Shown piece after piece: positions 1-9,068 of a stretch of DNA of 64,000 nt. Each line of letters begins with the position of its first letter. Position 1 is the first letter of the stretch. The notes below the pieces were generated by a model that saw only the letters and a program-made list of their open reading frames with translations, did no database searches and was not told the DNA's origin. The position numbers and the translations under genes were made by a program. Origin of the DNA: Gemmatimonadaceae bacterium (lineage in GTDB: Bacteria > Gemmatimonadota > Gemmatimonadetes > Gemmatimonadales > Gemmatimonadaceae); the NCBI GenBank assembly GCA_025934775.1, contig JAICWO010000009.1, positions 62,001 through 126,000 on the forward strand, written 5' to 3'.

Positions 1-1
1 G

Positions 2-1150
2 GAAAATGTCGCGCTGGGCGGGCACGGGTCTTTTCACGCGAATGCCGCGCGCGCGCTGGTGGCGCGGATCGGCGCGCAGACTGGACTGGTGCTCGATCCA
101 GACGCGCGAGCGGGCGACCTGCCAGTCGGGGCGCAGCAACGTCTCGAGATCGTGAAAGCGCTCGCGCGCGAGGCGCGGTTGCTCATTCTGGATGAACCAA
201 CCGCGGTGCTTGCGCCCGCGGAGGCGAAGGAGCTTCTGCGCTGGCTCAGTGATTTCGCGAGCCGAGGGAACTCGGTGGTGCTGATTACACACAAACTGCG
301 CGAGGCGCTCTCTGTCGCTGACGACGTGACGATCTTGCGTCGCGGTGAGCGTGTACTCTCGGCGAGTGCGTCGACGCTGGACGAGAGCTCGGTCGCGGAC
401 GCATTGCTCGGAGAAGCGATGGAACGCGGCGAGACCAGTGCGCATCATCGCCACGCACCGCGCGGTGACGCGTGCGTCGTAGCCGCCGAGGAAATCGAGC
501 TGCGCGATGATCGCGATATCGTGACGATTCGGGGAGCGTCATTCGAGATTGAGAGCGGGGAAATCCTCGGAATCGCGGCCGTGGAAGGCGCCGGACAGCA
601 CGAGCTGCTGCGTGCACTCGCTGGCCGCCTAGCGCCGAGCACCGGCCGGCTTCGCATTCCCAATCGCATCGGCTTCATTCCGGAGGATCGTCATCGCGAC
701 GCGCTGGTGCTCGAGTTCGAATTGACCGACAACGTGGCGCTCAACGGCGCGGGACAACGGAGCGGCGTCATGAACTGGGGTTCGATCAGTGAGCGGACCG
801 ACGTGATGATTCGTGAATTCGACGTTCGTGGCGGGACGCACCGCAGCAGGGCGAGCGAGCTCTCAGGCGGCAACCAACAGAAGCTCGTGTTGGCACGCGA
901 GCTCGATGGGTCGCCGCCACTGGTCGTCGCGGAGAACCCGACTCGCGGGCTGGACATCCGGGCCACGGACGCGGTGCACGGCAGGCTGCGTGCGGCGTCG
1001 GTGAGCGGCGCGGCCGTCGTTGTGTACTCGAGCGACTTGGACGAAGTGCTCTCGCTGGCGACGCGCGTCCTGGTGGTGCACGCCGGCGTCGTGCGCGAGT
1101 GCCCGCTCGACCGCGAGGTGGTGGGTCGAGCGATGCTGGGGGTGGCATGA
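2..1150 (+). CDS. Nucleoside/BMP-type ABC importer, duplicated ATP-binding subunit (5' end outside window)
   Basis: This is the ATPase of a simple-sugar/nucleoside importer (the YufO/NupO-like branch) that energises the two permeases encoded just downstream. The reading frame is open from base 2, so the N-terminus and first Walker A lie outside the window. Seen in order: first-domain signature VGAQQRLEIVKAL, Walker B LLILDEPTAVL, then a second domain with the degenerate Walker A AAVEGAGQHELLRAL, signature LSGGNQQKLVLA and AENPTRGLD. The lysine-less second P-loop is normal for this family, so only the first site is expected to hydrolyse ATP. The stop overlaps the next ATG (ATGA). Confidence 0.9.
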   Translation, partial: ENVALGGHGSFHANAARALVARIGAQTGLVLDPDARAGDLPVGAQQRLEIVKALAREARLLILDEPTAVLAPAEAKELLRWLSDFASRGNSVVLITHKLREALSVADDVTILRRGERVLSASASTLDESSVADALLGEAMERGETSAHHRHAPRGDACVVAAEEIELRDDRDIVTIRGASFEIESGEILGIAAVEGAGQHELLRALAGRLAPSTGRLRIPNRIGFIPEDRHRDALVLEFELTDNVALNGAGQRSGVMNWGSISERTDVMIREFDVRGGTHRSRASELSGGNQQKLVLARELDGSPPLVVAENPTRGLDIRATDAVHGRLRAASVSGAAVVVYSSDLDEVLSLATRVLVVHAGVVRECPLDREVVGRAMLGVA

Positions 1151-2385
1151 CGTCGGCGGCACTGGAGGATCGCGTGCTGGATTCGCATCCGGCGCGCTGG
1201 CGGGTTCTCGCGATTCTGTCGGCGGCCGAGCTGCTGGGTATGTCGCTGTGGTTCGCGGCGAGCGCCGTGGCGCCGCAATTTGCCGCGCGGTGGTCGTTGA
1301 CGCCCGGCGAGACCGCCTGGCTCACCACGATCGTGCAGCTCGGGTTCGTGTGCGGCACGGCCGCGGCGGCGCTGTTGAATCTCGCCGACGTGCTGCCGTC
1401 CAAATCCTATTTCGCCATGGCGGCCGTGCTTGGCGCACTCGCCAACGCTGCGCTCGTGAGGAGCCCGAGCTACGGCACGGCGCTCGCGCTGCGCTTCATT
1501 ACCGGATTCTCATTAGCAGGCGTGTATCCGCCGGCGATGAAAATGGCGTCGACGTGGTTTCGCGCGCGCCGAGGTTTGGCGATCGGCACCGTCGTGGGCG
1601 CCCTGACGGTTGGCAAGGCGACGCCGTACCTGGTCCACGCGATTCCGAATGCGGGCGCCTCGACCGTCGTGCTCACGGCGTCGGCGTGCGCCTTCGTCGC
1701 CGCGCTGCTGGTCGCATCCATGTACGTGGATGGACCGTACCCTTTTCCGCCGCGGCCATTCTCGTGGGGGCTCGTCAGCGCGGTATTCGAGCGGCGCGCC
1801 TGGCGGCTGGCGACGGGCGGATATCTGGGCCACATGTTCGAGCTGTATTCGTTCTGGACCTGGATCCCGGTGTTCATCGGCGCGAGCGTCGCCGCGAACG
1901 GTGCACCACGCACCGTGAGCACCGACAGCGGCGTGTCGCTCATCGCGTTCGGCACGATCGCGATTGGTGGAATCGGCTGCGTATGGGGCGGGCTCGCCGC
2001 GGATCGGCGCGGACGCGAGCGGCTCGTGATGCTCGCGATGGCGTTGAGCGGGACGTGCGCCCTGCTCATTCCCTTCGCGTTCGGCAAGTCGCTCTGGATC
2101 CTTGGACCGCTCGCGTGGGCGTGGGGATTCTTCGTCATCGCCGACTCGGCGCAATTCAGCACGCTCGTCACCGAAGCCGTTCCGCCACACGCGGTGGGTA
2201 CGGCGCTCACACTCCAGACGTCGCTCGGATTCTTGCTGACGATGGTGTCGATCCAGCTCGTCCCGCCTCTGGTGGCGATGGTCGGCTGGAAGTGGGTGTT
2301 CCCGGTGCTCGCGCTCGGACCGGTGTTCGGAATCGCGGCGATCCGACGACTGCTCGCGTTCAAGCGGAGCCTCGTGACGGCGTGA
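1147..2385 (+). CDS. MFS transporter embedded in the ABC operon
   Basis: About 412 residues with a dozen hydrophobic segments and the loop pattern of major facilitator permeases of the cyanate/nitrate-like (CynX/NimT) type. One example is the charged stretch ADRRGRERLVML after the seventh segment. I chose the ATG at 1147 because it overlaps the stop of the ATPase gene; an upstream GTG at 1099 would add only a low-complexity Gly/Arg leader. The next gene begins 5 bases after the stop, so translation is probably coupled. Its position between the ATPase and permeases of one ABC system is unusual and suggests it handles the same or a related substrate. The substrate is unknown. Confidence 0.85.
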   Translation: MTSAALEDRVLDSHPARWRVLAILSAAELLGMSLWFAASAVAPQFAARWSLTPGETAWLTTIVQLGFVCGTAAAALLNLADVLPSKSYFAMAAVLGALANAALVRSPSYGTALALRFITGFSLAGVYPPAMKMASTWFRARRGLAIGTVVGALTVGKATPYLVHAIPNAGASTVVLTASACAFVAALLVASMYVDGPYPFPPRPFSWGLVSAVFERRAWRLATGGYLGHMFELYSFWTWIPVFIGASVAANGAPRTVSTDSGVSLIAFGTIAIGGIGCVWGGLAADRRGRERLVMLAMALSGTCALLIPFAFGKSLWILGPLAWAWGFFVIADSAQFSTLVTEAVPPHAVGTALTLQTSLGFLLTMVSIQLVPPLVAMVGWKWVFPVLALGPVFGIAAIRRLLAFKRSLVTA

Positions 2386-2389
2386 GCGC

Positions 2390-3436
2390 ATGCCCGCGGT
2401 GAGCGAACTCCGGATGGGGCGCCTCCTGGCGCCGACGCTCATCGCGGCGCTCGTCGTTGCGACGGGCGTGTTGCTCGCCATTGGCGGCTATGATGTTGGT
2501 CGCGCCGCCGAGGCGCTCGTCAACGGGTCGGTCGGCTCGTGGTACGCGATCGGATCGGCGACACTCGTTCGCGCCACGCCACTCATTCTCACGGGATTGG
2601 CCGTGGCGCTCGCGTTCCGCGCGGGCGTGTTCAATATCGGGGCGGAGGGGCAGTTTCTCGTCGGTGCGGCCGCGGCGGCCGCGATCGCGTTGACTCTGCC
2701 GAAGACACCCTCACTCATCCTGATCCTTCTCGCGTTGGTCGTAGGCGCGATCGCTGGTGCGGTGTGGGCGTGGATCGCGGCGGTGTTGCGGTCCCGGTTC
2801 CACGTGCTCGAGGTCATCAGCACGATCATGCTGAATTTCGTCGCCGCGTTTCTGGTGTCGTACCTCGTGCGTGGGCCGCTCCAGGAGCCGACACACGTGT
2901 ATCCGCAGACCGAATCCATCGTCGCGGCAGCGCAACTTCCGCGGTTCGGCCCGACGACGCGGCTGCATTTGGGATTCGTGCTCGCGCTGCTCGCGTGCGC
3001 GGTGGCGTGGTGGGCGGTTCGGTACACGGCGGCCGGGTTTCGCCTGCGCGTCGTTGGCGCGAATCCGAGCGCTGCTCGATCGGCAGGGAAGATCGACGTG
3101 GATCGCGTGACGACGCGCGTGTTCCTCCTCAGCGGCGCGCTCTCCGGACTCGCCGGCGCGATCGAGGTCTGCGGGGTGACGTACGCGCTTTACGAGAACA
3201 TCTCGCCAGGATACGGCTACACGGCAATCGCCGTCGCGCTGCTCGCCCGGCTCGATCCGGCGGCCGTGATCGCGACGGGGATTCTCTTCGGCGCGCTCGA
3301 GGCGGGCGCCGGAGCCATGCAGCGCGACGCGAACGTTCCGTCCGTGGTCGTATCGGTGATCGAAGCCGGAATCATCCTGGCGCTCGTCGCCGCCGACCGT
3401 GCGCGCGCCATGCGGACGAGGAGCGCCGTGGCATGA
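2390..3436 (+). CDS. ABC importer permease (BMP/nucleoside family), first subunit
   Basis: 348 residues of alternating hydrophobic helices. They contain the family hallmark RATPLILTGLAVALAFRAGV followed by FNIGAEGQ, which identifies the BPD_transp_2 permeases (YufP/NupP branch) that import nucleosides or related BMP-bound ligands. It acts in the inner membrane as a heterodimer with the next gene product. It starts 5 bases after the MFS gene and its stop overlaps the next start. The ligand-binding lipoprotein is not in view and would be expected upstream of the window. Confidence 0.9.
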   Translation: MPAVSELRMGRLLAPTLIAALVVATGVLLAIGGYDVGRAAEALVNGSVGSWYAIGSATLVRATPLILTGLAVALAFRAGVFNIGAEGQFLVGAAAAAAIALTLPKTPSLILILLALVVGAIAGAVWAWIAAVLRSRFHVLEVISTIMLNFVAAFLVSYLVRGPLQEPTHVYPQTESIVAAAQLPRFGPTTRLHLGFVLALLACAVAWWAVRYTAAGFRLRVVGANPSAARSAGKIDVDRVTTRVFLLSGALSGLAGAIEVCGVTYALYENISPGYGYTAIAVALLARLDPAAVIATGILFGALEAGAGAMQRDANVPSVVVSVIEAGIILALVAADRARAMRTRSAVA

Positions 3437-4347
3437 GCGGCGGATGGTCGGCCTTTGTCGAAGCGACGGTGCGAACAGCCACGCCGCTCGGCCTCGCGGC
3501 CCTCGGTGAGCTCGTGGTCGAGCGAGCGGGCATCATCAACATCGGACTGGAAGGCGTGATCATCGCCGGATCGTTCGGTGCGCTCGTCGGCGCGACGCAC
3601 GCGGGAATCGCCGGAGGATACGCCGCGGCCACTCTGTGCGGGGTCGGAGTCGCGTTCGCGTTCGCGATCTTCGCGGTCTGGCTGCGCGCCGATCAGATCA
3701 TCACTGGAACGGCGGTGACACTCCTTGGCCTCGGTCTGGCCGGCACGTTGTATCGCGCGATGTACGGCGCGTCCGGTGCCGCGCTAACGATCCCGACGAG
3801 CCGAGCCCTCGCGATACCAATCCTTTCAAGAATTCCGGTGGTTGGCGCGGGACTGTTCGATCAGCCGATCGTCACGTATGTCTTCTACTTGATGACGCCA
3901 TGCCTGTGGTGGTGGATGTATCACACCCACGCTGGACTTGCGACGCGTGCGGTGGGCGAATCGCCGAGCGCGGCGGAAGCGGCTGGTGTTCGCACGAACC
4001 GCGTTCGTCTGTGGTCGCTACTGTTTGGCGGCGCGGCCGGCGGACTCGCGGGCGGCACTCTCGTGCTTGCGCAAGCCGGCACGTTCGCGGAGGGGATGTC
4101 CGCGGGTCGGGGCTTTATCGCGATCGCGATCGTGGTGCTCGGCCGCTGGCACCCTCTCGGCGTTGGCATTGCCGCACTGGTCTTCGGCGCGGCGAGCGCG
4201 CTGCAATACGTTCTGCAGGCGCTCGGGCTCAACCTACCGTATCAACTCTTCCTGGCATTTCCGTATTTGCTCACGCTCGTAGCGTTAGCGGGCGTCGCTG
4301 GGCGCGTGCGCGCGCCTGCTTGGCTCGCGCGCGTCGATGAAGGCTGA
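3433..4347 (+). CDS. ABC importer permease (BMP/nucleoside family), second subunit
   Basis: 304 residues. The N-terminus reads TATPLGLAALGELVVERAG followed by IINIGLEG, the signature of the second BPD_transp_2 permease (YufQ/NupQ branch). The ATG at 3433 overlaps the stop of the previous permease (ATGA), which fixes the start; the longer open frame upstream is a shadow of the first permease. With the ATPase and first permease it forms the membrane part of the importer. The operon ends here, because the next gene is convergent and begins three bases beyond. Confidence 0.9.
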   Translation: MSGGWSAFVEATVRTATPLGLAALGELVVERAGIINIGLEGVIIAGSFGALVGATHAGIAGGYAAATLCGVGVAFAFAIFAVWLRADQIITGTAVTLLGLGLAGTLYRAMYGASGAALTIPTSRALAIPILSRIPVVGAGLFDQPIVTYVFYLMTPCLWWWMYHTHAGLATRAVGESPSAAEAAGVRTNRVRLWSLLFGGAAGGLAGGTLVLAQAGTFAEGMSAGRGFIAIAIVVLGRWHPLGVGIAALVFGAASALQYVLQALGLNLPYQLFLAFPYLLTLVALAGVAGRVRAPAWLARVDEG

Positions 4348-4350
4348 GCG

Positions 4351-5259
4351 TCAGCAGTGGCGTCGCGCGCTCGTCCAACGCGCGTGCCACATACCATCGG
4401 CTCCGCGCTCCACGATCCCGTACGATGCGCTGTCGCCAAAATCGCGCGACACCACGAGTGTCGGCGTGCGGTTCTCACCGAGAAGGACGACAGCGACGAG
4501 ATCGTGACTTTCGATCGTCTCCTCATCGCCGTAGGAGCGCTCGGAGTACGTCGTCGCGAACGATGAATCACTCCCACCAGGCTTTCTCTCGGCAATGAGG
4601 AGCGTGCGCTCCTGGAGCGGCGTGGCCTCTTGATTGATCTGGCGCGTGGTGTTGGCGATCAGTACCTGACTTCCGTCAGGTGTATCGAACCGCCACAACG
4701 CGGACACGACGAACGGCAACCCGGCGAACCGTCCAGCGGGGTCGTTCGGGAGCGCGGACGCGAGGCGCGCCACTTGAATGACGATCGCGGCGGAATCGGC
4801 ACGGGTGAGCGACTCGGTGGAGTCGAGGCGCACCGGTGCGACCACGCCGCCGAGGAAGCCCACGTTCCATGCATGGGGCGGTGGCGCCGCACTGAGCGTG
4901 GCGGTGTAACAGCCGGTGGTGTCGATCACGTTTGGCAAGTCGGCGGCCTGCACTGTGCCGCTGCGACTGAACAAGCTGACGGATGCCGGGTGCGGGAGCG
5001 CCGCGATCTCGCTCGACGCGGTCGCGCTGTCCGGGAAATAGACCAGCGCGTCTGTCGGCGAGCTCCCAGCGACGAGAAGCAGTCTGCCTGCGCTGGCGTT
5101 CCAGCTACTGGCTTGCGGGATCGTCGTGCTGCTTTCCGGCTTCGCGACTGCTGTCACGGCCGATGTCGATTCGGCGGTGCCCGGCGTCTTGGCGCGCTCG
5201 CACGCGGCCGCGAGGAGCATGGCGCACAGGATCGGATGCAACCGGCGGAAGAGCATCAT
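4351..5259 (-). CDS. Lipoprotein of unknown function
   Basis: 302 residues. The N-terminus has a short charged region, a hydrophobic stretch and the lipobox LAAAC, so the mature protein is predicted to be lipid-anchored. The rest is soluble, with repeated Ser/Thr/Ala segments and no enzyme motif I recognise. It is transcribed toward the ABC permease operon, with only three bases between the two stop codons, and diverges from the MFS gene at 5329. Secreted or periplasmic location is well supported. I cannot assign a function. Confidence 0.75.
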   Translation of the reverse strand: MMLFRRLHPILCAMLLAAACERAKTPGTAESTSAVTAVAKPESSTTIPQASSWNASAGRLLLVAGSSPTDALVYFPDSATASSEIAALPHPASVSLFSRSGTVQAADLPNVIDTTGCYTATLSAAPPPHAWNVGFLGGVVAPVRLDSTESLTRADSAAIVIQVARLASALPNDPAGRFAGLPFVVSALWRFDTPDGSQVLIANTTRQINQEATPLQERTLLIAERKPGGSDSSFATTYSERSYGDEETIESHDLVAVVLLGENRTPTLVVSRDFGDSASYGIVERGADGMWHARWTSARRHC

Positions 5260-5328
5260 TCATCGTAATTTGGACTAGCTGATGCCCCAGTCAACGCCGC
5301 GGCGCCGGAACGTTCTGGAGACCTCTGC

Positions 5329-6762
5329 ATGGCACATCCGCAACACGCCACGCCCCGCGAGCTGCCCAACGGCGAGATCCGCGCCGTCGTTCGTGCCCCG
5401 CTCATCGAGCGCCTGAGCTGGGCGCTATACGATTTTTCGAATACCATTTTCTCAATGAACGTGGCCACGCTGTATTTCTCGGTGTGGCTCGTCGAGGATC
5501 TCGGGGCATCGAACACCACCTACGCGGTGGCGAGCGCGATTGCGTCGCTGTTGGTGGTCGTCACGATCCCGGTGCTGGGAGCACTCTCCGACGTCCGGCG
5601 GCGGCGAAAACCATGGGTCGTTGGGTTCACGGTGGTATCGTGCATTGCGACCGCGGCGATCGGCGTCGCCGGCCAACGTCTGCCGCTCGTGGGGAGTGAA
5701 GTCATCGGCGGCGCGACGATGCCCGCCGGATGGCACGCGCACGCCGGTCAGCTCTTCTGGGTGCTTGCGGCCTTCGCGATCGCGAACTTCACGTACCAGG
5801 CCGCGATGCCGTTCTACAATGCGATGATGCCCGAGCTCGTGCCGCTCGAGGAGCAGGGTCGGCTGTCGGGCTTTGGCACCGCGCTCGGGTACGTGGGGTC
5901 GATCGCGGGTGTGCTGCTCGTGGTGCCGTTCTACAACGGAAAGCTTCCGCTGATCGGCGCATTGGGGGCCGGCACGATGCACGTGCTCCGCGAAGTGTTC
6001 CCGTTCACGTCCCACGGCGGCCGCGTGTCCACGTTCTTGCCGACCGGTGTGTTCTTCCTCCTGTTCTCACTCCCGTTGTTCTTCGTGTGCCGCGATCACA
6101 ACGTGGCGCCGCGAGGCGCGCGCGTCGACTGGCGCAAGGCGTTCCGCGAAGTGGCGGCCACGATCCGCGACGCCAAGCGGCACCCGGGCACACTGCGATT
6201 CATCATCACGTCGTTCGTCTATCAGGACGCGATCGGCACGATCATCGGCTTCATGACGCTGTACGCGGTCAAGGCCGTCGGGTTCGACAAGGGCGCCGAG
6301 ATCACGCTGTTCCTGGTGCTGACGATTCCGGCGATCTTCGGCAGCTACATCTTTGGCGTGCTGGTCGACCGCATCGGAGCGAAGCGAAGCCTCGCGCTCA
6401 CGCTCCTGTTGTGGATCGTGCTGCTCGTCGCGATGATCGCCGTGCCGTCGAAGGGCGGATTCTGGATCGTAGGTCTGATGATCGGTCTCAACTTCGGCGG
6501 TGTTCCAACCGCGGAGCGGCCAGTACTGCTCAGTCTCGTGCCCGACGAAGAGGCCGGCCGGTACTTCAGCTTGATGCTGCTCTCGGCGCGGGCGGCGGCG
6601 ATCGTTGGGCCGCTCATCTGGGGGCTCACCGTCGACACGCTCGAGCCGCGCCTGGGAACCGCGATCGCCTATCGGGCCGCCGTGAGCTCGGTCGCGGTGA
6701 TGTTCGTGATCGCACTCATCCTCTTCCGCGGCGTTCCGGACAAGTCAGCCGCGCGGGCTTGA
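5329..6762 (+). CDS. UMF1/Atg22-like MFS transporter
   Basis: 477 residues with about twelve membrane segments. The motif WALYDFSNT at residue 31 is the hallmark of the UMF1 (Atg22-like) branch of the major facilitator superfamily, whose substrates in bacteria are mostly unknown. GGAG lies 8 bases upstream of the ATG and supports the start. The stop is followed after one base by the acyltransferase start, so the two genes are very likely co-transcribed. That pairing hints at a role in the envelope or in lipid turnover, which is inference only. Confidence 0.85.
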   Translation: MAHPQHATPRELPNGEIRAVVRAPLIERLSWALYDFSNTIFSMNVATLYFSVWLVEDLGASNTTYAVASAIASLLVVVTIPVLGALSDVRRRRKPWVVGFTVVSCIATAAIGVAGQRLPLVGSEVIGGATMPAGWHAHAGQLFWVLAAFAIANFTYQAAMPFYNAMMPELVPLEEQGRLSGFGTALGYVGSIAGVLLVVPFYNGKLPLIGALGAGTMHVLREVFPFTSHGGRVSTFLPTGVFFLLFSLPLFFVCRDHNVAPRGARVDWRKAFREVAATIRDAKRHPGTLRFIITSFVYQDAIGTIIGFMTLYAVKAVGFDKGAEITLFLVLTIPAIFGSYIFGVLVDRIGAKRSLALTLLLWIVLLVAMIAVPSKGGFWIVGLMIGLNFGGVPTAERPVLLSLVPDEEAGRYFSLMLLSARAAAIVGPLIWGLTVDTLEPRLGTAIAYRAAVSSVAVMFVIALILFRGVPDKSAARA

Positions 6763-6763
6763 G

Positions 6764-8137
6764 ATGTACGCGTTGCTCCGCGTGCTCGCCCGGTTGGCGC
6801 TCCGCTGGTACTACCGAGACATCGACGTCGAAGGCCTGGAGCATCTGCCGTCGCGCAGACCGTTACTGCTCGCCGTCAACCATCCGAATGCACTCGTCGA
6901 CGCGCTGCTCGTCGGCTGCATCGTGCCGCGTCGCGTGATGATCACCGCGAAATCGACGTTGTTCGCGAATCCGATCGGGGCGGCGTTCCTGCGCTGGGTC
7001 AGCGTGGTTCCACTCCGGCGAGCGTCTGACGAGAGCGATTTGAGCGACACACCAAACCCGGCGCGGAATCGGGGGACCTTTGAAGCCGTGCACGAGGCGC
7101 TCCGCGGCGGCGGCGCGGTGCTCGTGTTTCCCGAGGGAATCACGCACGATGAACCGTGGCTCGCGCCGCTCAAGACCGGCGCAGCGCGCATGGCGCTTCA
7201 CTCCAAGAAAGCGGGCGACGTTCCCGAGCTGACGATCGTTCCGATCGGGCTCACCTTCGAGCGCAAGGAAGCGCCGCGTACGCGCGTGCTCGTGCGCATC
7301 GGCGAGCCAATCGCGTTAGCCGACTGGCAACCGCCGCCTGGCATCGCGGCCGCGCAGGCGCTGACATCGGAGATCGAAGCGCGGCTTCGAGCCGTCACGC
7401 CGAACTACTCGAGCACCGACGACGCCGCGCGCGCCGTGCGGCTCGCGTCGCTCATCGCATCGATCTTTGACGAAGCGCCGCGCATCACCGCGGCTGGACG
7501 CAGTCTCGGCATCGAAGCCGCGATCGCGCGACGGATCAAACGCATGGAGGACGCCCTCGGCGGAGACTCCGCGCTTCGTGCGCGCGCGACGTCGCTCGAG
7601 GAGCGCCTCGATGCGCTCGGCCGCGACATCCGGTCCCGCGGCATTCTCGTCGAGGACGTCGCTATCTCGCGCGACATTCTTCCGGGCATCAAGTTCTCGC
7701 TTCGCGAGGGCTGGCTGTTACTCATCGGCGGCCCCATCGCGCTCTGGGGCTGGATCAATCACTGGTTGCCGATTCACGCGGCGCGCGCCGTGGCGATGCA
7801 CTCCATCGACAGCGCGGCGGACCCCGCGATGCGGACGCTCGTTGCGGGATCTGCGTTCGTGCTCCTCACGTACTTCGCGCAATCGGCGGTCGTCTTCGCG
7901 CTCTGGGGCGGCTGGATGGCCCTCGCGTATCTCGTGAGCCTTCCGATCGCGGGCGATGTCAACTTCGTTCTGGCTGATCGCATCCGTCGTGTTCGCCGGC
8001 GCGCGCATGCGTACTTCGTCTTTCGCCGAGATCCCGCCCTACAGACGCGCTGGCTCGCGGCGATCGATGCGCTTCGCGCCGAGGTCGTGCGGCTCGACCG
8101 CGCGCTTGCGGACCGCTCGGAACCACCGGGTCAGTAG
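6764..8137 (+). CDS. PlsC-type 1-acylglycerol-3-phosphate acyltransferase with C-terminal membrane domain
   Basis: 457 residues. The acyltransferase domain occupies the N-terminal half, with catalytic motif NHPNALVDALL (His40, Asp46) and the phosphate-binding motif FPEGITHDEP near residue 122. The wide His-Asp spacing and the PEG motif resemble the Gpt2/Sct1-like group. The C-terminal half has Arg/Asp-rich helices and then two or three hydrophobic segments. It is expected to acylate glycerol-phosphate or lysophosphatidate at the inner membrane. It follows the UMF1-like gene by one base and overlaps by 7 bases the 3' end of the convergent small gene. Confidence 0.88.
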   Translation: MYALLRVLARLALRWYYRDIDVEGLEHLPSRRPLLLAVNHPNALVDALLVGCIVPRRVMITAKSTLFANPIGAAFLRWVSVVPLRRASDESDLSDTPNPARNRGTFEAVHEALRGGGAVLVFPEGITHDEPWLAPLKTGAARMALHSKKAGDVPELTIVPIGLTFERKEAPRTRVLVRIGEPIALADWQPPPGIAAAQALTSEIEARLRAVTPNYSSTDDAARAVRLASLIASIFDEAPRITAAGRSLGIEAAIARRIKRMEDALGGDSALRARATSLEERLDALGRDIRSRGILVEDVAISRDILPGIKFSLREGWLLLIGGPIALWGWINHWLPIHAARAVAMHSIDSAADPAMRTLVAGSAFVLLTYFAQSAVVFALWGGWMALAYLVSLPIAGDVNFVLADRIRRVRRRAHAYFVFRRDPALQTRWLAAIDALRAEVVRLDRALADRSEPPGQ

Positions 8138-8424
8138 CGCTCGCCTGAGGGTGACGGGAGCGCCGGGCCGCCAAGGTCCCAGTGCCACGCTTCGCGGCGT
8201 TCTCCGGTGCGAGGGTCCTTGAGCGGTTTGTACTGCAAGCGCTCGAGCGGAAGCCCCGCCGACCGGCCGTACTCGAGCAACAGCTCGCGGTCGGTCGAGA
8301 CCAGGTGTGCCATGCGCCGCCCTTGCCAGACGTGGCGATGCAGCCAGAGGCCGCCGTTCATGGCGTGCACCATCCCGTCGCGGCGTTTTTTGAATTCTTT
8401 GAATAACGGTCGTGCTCGCGTCAT
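8131..8424 (-). CDS. Small DUF4031-like protein
   Basis: 97 residues from the ATG at 8424, which lies 13 bases after the pilin-like gene; the longer frame upstream is a shadow of that gene. The core RMAHLVSTDRELLLEYGRSA, then GLPLERLQY, and the closing AWHWDLGG resemble the small DUF4031 fold (a W/H-rich protein of unknown function). The match is by eye and moderate. No signal peptide or membrane segment is seen. Position suggests co-transcription with the pilin gene, but nothing in the sequence suggests a pilus role. The last 7 bases overlap the acyltransferase gene tail to tail. Confidence 0.6.
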   Translation of the reverse strand: MTRARPLFKEFKKRRDGMVHAMNGGLWLHRHVWQGRRMAHLVSTDRELLLEYGRSAGLPLERLQYKPLKDPRTGERREAWHWDLGGPALPSPSGERY

Positions 8425-8437
8425 ACCGGCGCGCGAG

Positions 8438-8824
8438 TCACTGGCAGGCCACGACTCCCGCCTGGGTTGCCGGCACCACCGCGGCGGCGTCGCCCACGAA
8501 GAGCGCGCAGAAATGCGGATACGACTGCGGATTCTGCGATGTGGCCGACCACCCTGTGGCATCGGCTTGCGTCACCGTCACCACGTCTCCGTGCGACGAC
8601 TGGAACGCCAGCGAATCGAGCACGGCGCTGTACTTCGCGTGATCGTAGAAGTACGCCTCTTCCGCCGTCGTGAGGTTGTGGAGATCGCTCTTCATCGCGG
8701 CAAAGTGCGCCTTCCCCTTGGTCGCCGCGAACTTCGGAATCGCGATCGCGGCCAGAATGCCGATGATCACGACGACGATCAGCAGCTCGATCAGGGTGAA
8801 CCCTCGGCGATGGCGCATGTGCAT
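8438..8824 (-). CDS. Type IV pilin / pseudopilin-like protein
   Basis: 128 residues. The N-terminus MHMRHRRGFTLIELL is a textbook prepilin leader, with cleavage expected after Gly8, Phe9 as the methylated first residue and Glu5 of the mature protein present. It is followed by a hydrophobic helix ending ILAAIAIPKF. The globular part is short, with two cysteines that may form a loop. The length fits major type IV pilins or GspG/GspH-type pseudopilins. No assembly genes are nearby, so prepilin peptidase and motor must be encoded elsewhere. A sigma-54-like promoter sits about 80 bases upstream. Confidence 0.85.
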   Translation of the reverse strand: MHMRHRRGFTLIELLIVVVIIGILAAIAIPKFAATKGKAHFAAMKSDLHNLTTAEEAYFYDHAKYSAVLDSLAFQSSHGDVVTVTQADATGWSATSQNPQSYPHFCALFVGDAAAVVPATQAGVVACQ

Positions 8825-8905
8825 TTGACCGGCGGGAGAACGCGAACGTGGGATTGGATTCGGTCAGCGAGGCCGTGGGAAGGCCGGTCGACGTGTAGCG
8901 TGAGG

Positions 8906-8919
8906 GCAAAGCCGATGCC
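8906..8919 (-). promoter_or_regulatory. Sigma-54-like -24/-12 promoter for the pilin gene
   Basis: Read on the minus strand, this is GGCATCGGCTTTGC. It has the invariant GG and GC separated by exactly 10 bases, and the fuller GGCA and TTGC halves of the sigma-54 consensus. Transcription would start near 8894, giving a leader of about 70 bases before the pilin ATG. Type IV pilin genes are often RpoN/PilR-dependent, which agrees. The match is visual and chance occurrence in GC-rich DNA is possible. Confidence 0.5.
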
Positions 8920-9068
8920 GGACTCAGGACTACAAACATAAATGCTTATGCTATAATGACTTCAGCAGTGCGACCCGGCGACCTCGCACGTCTGTTCCGG
9001 GCGTTCGCATCCTCGAATTGCGATAAGAATCGCAAGCTGCACACCGGGCAGGATGACCGAAGGCACGA

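Noticed and set aside
8937-8957. TATAAT at 8952-8957 on the plus strand with the small dyad CATAA/TTATG
   Set aside because: No plus-strand gene follows and no -35 is visible; likely chance AT-rich sequence upstream of the pilin promoter.
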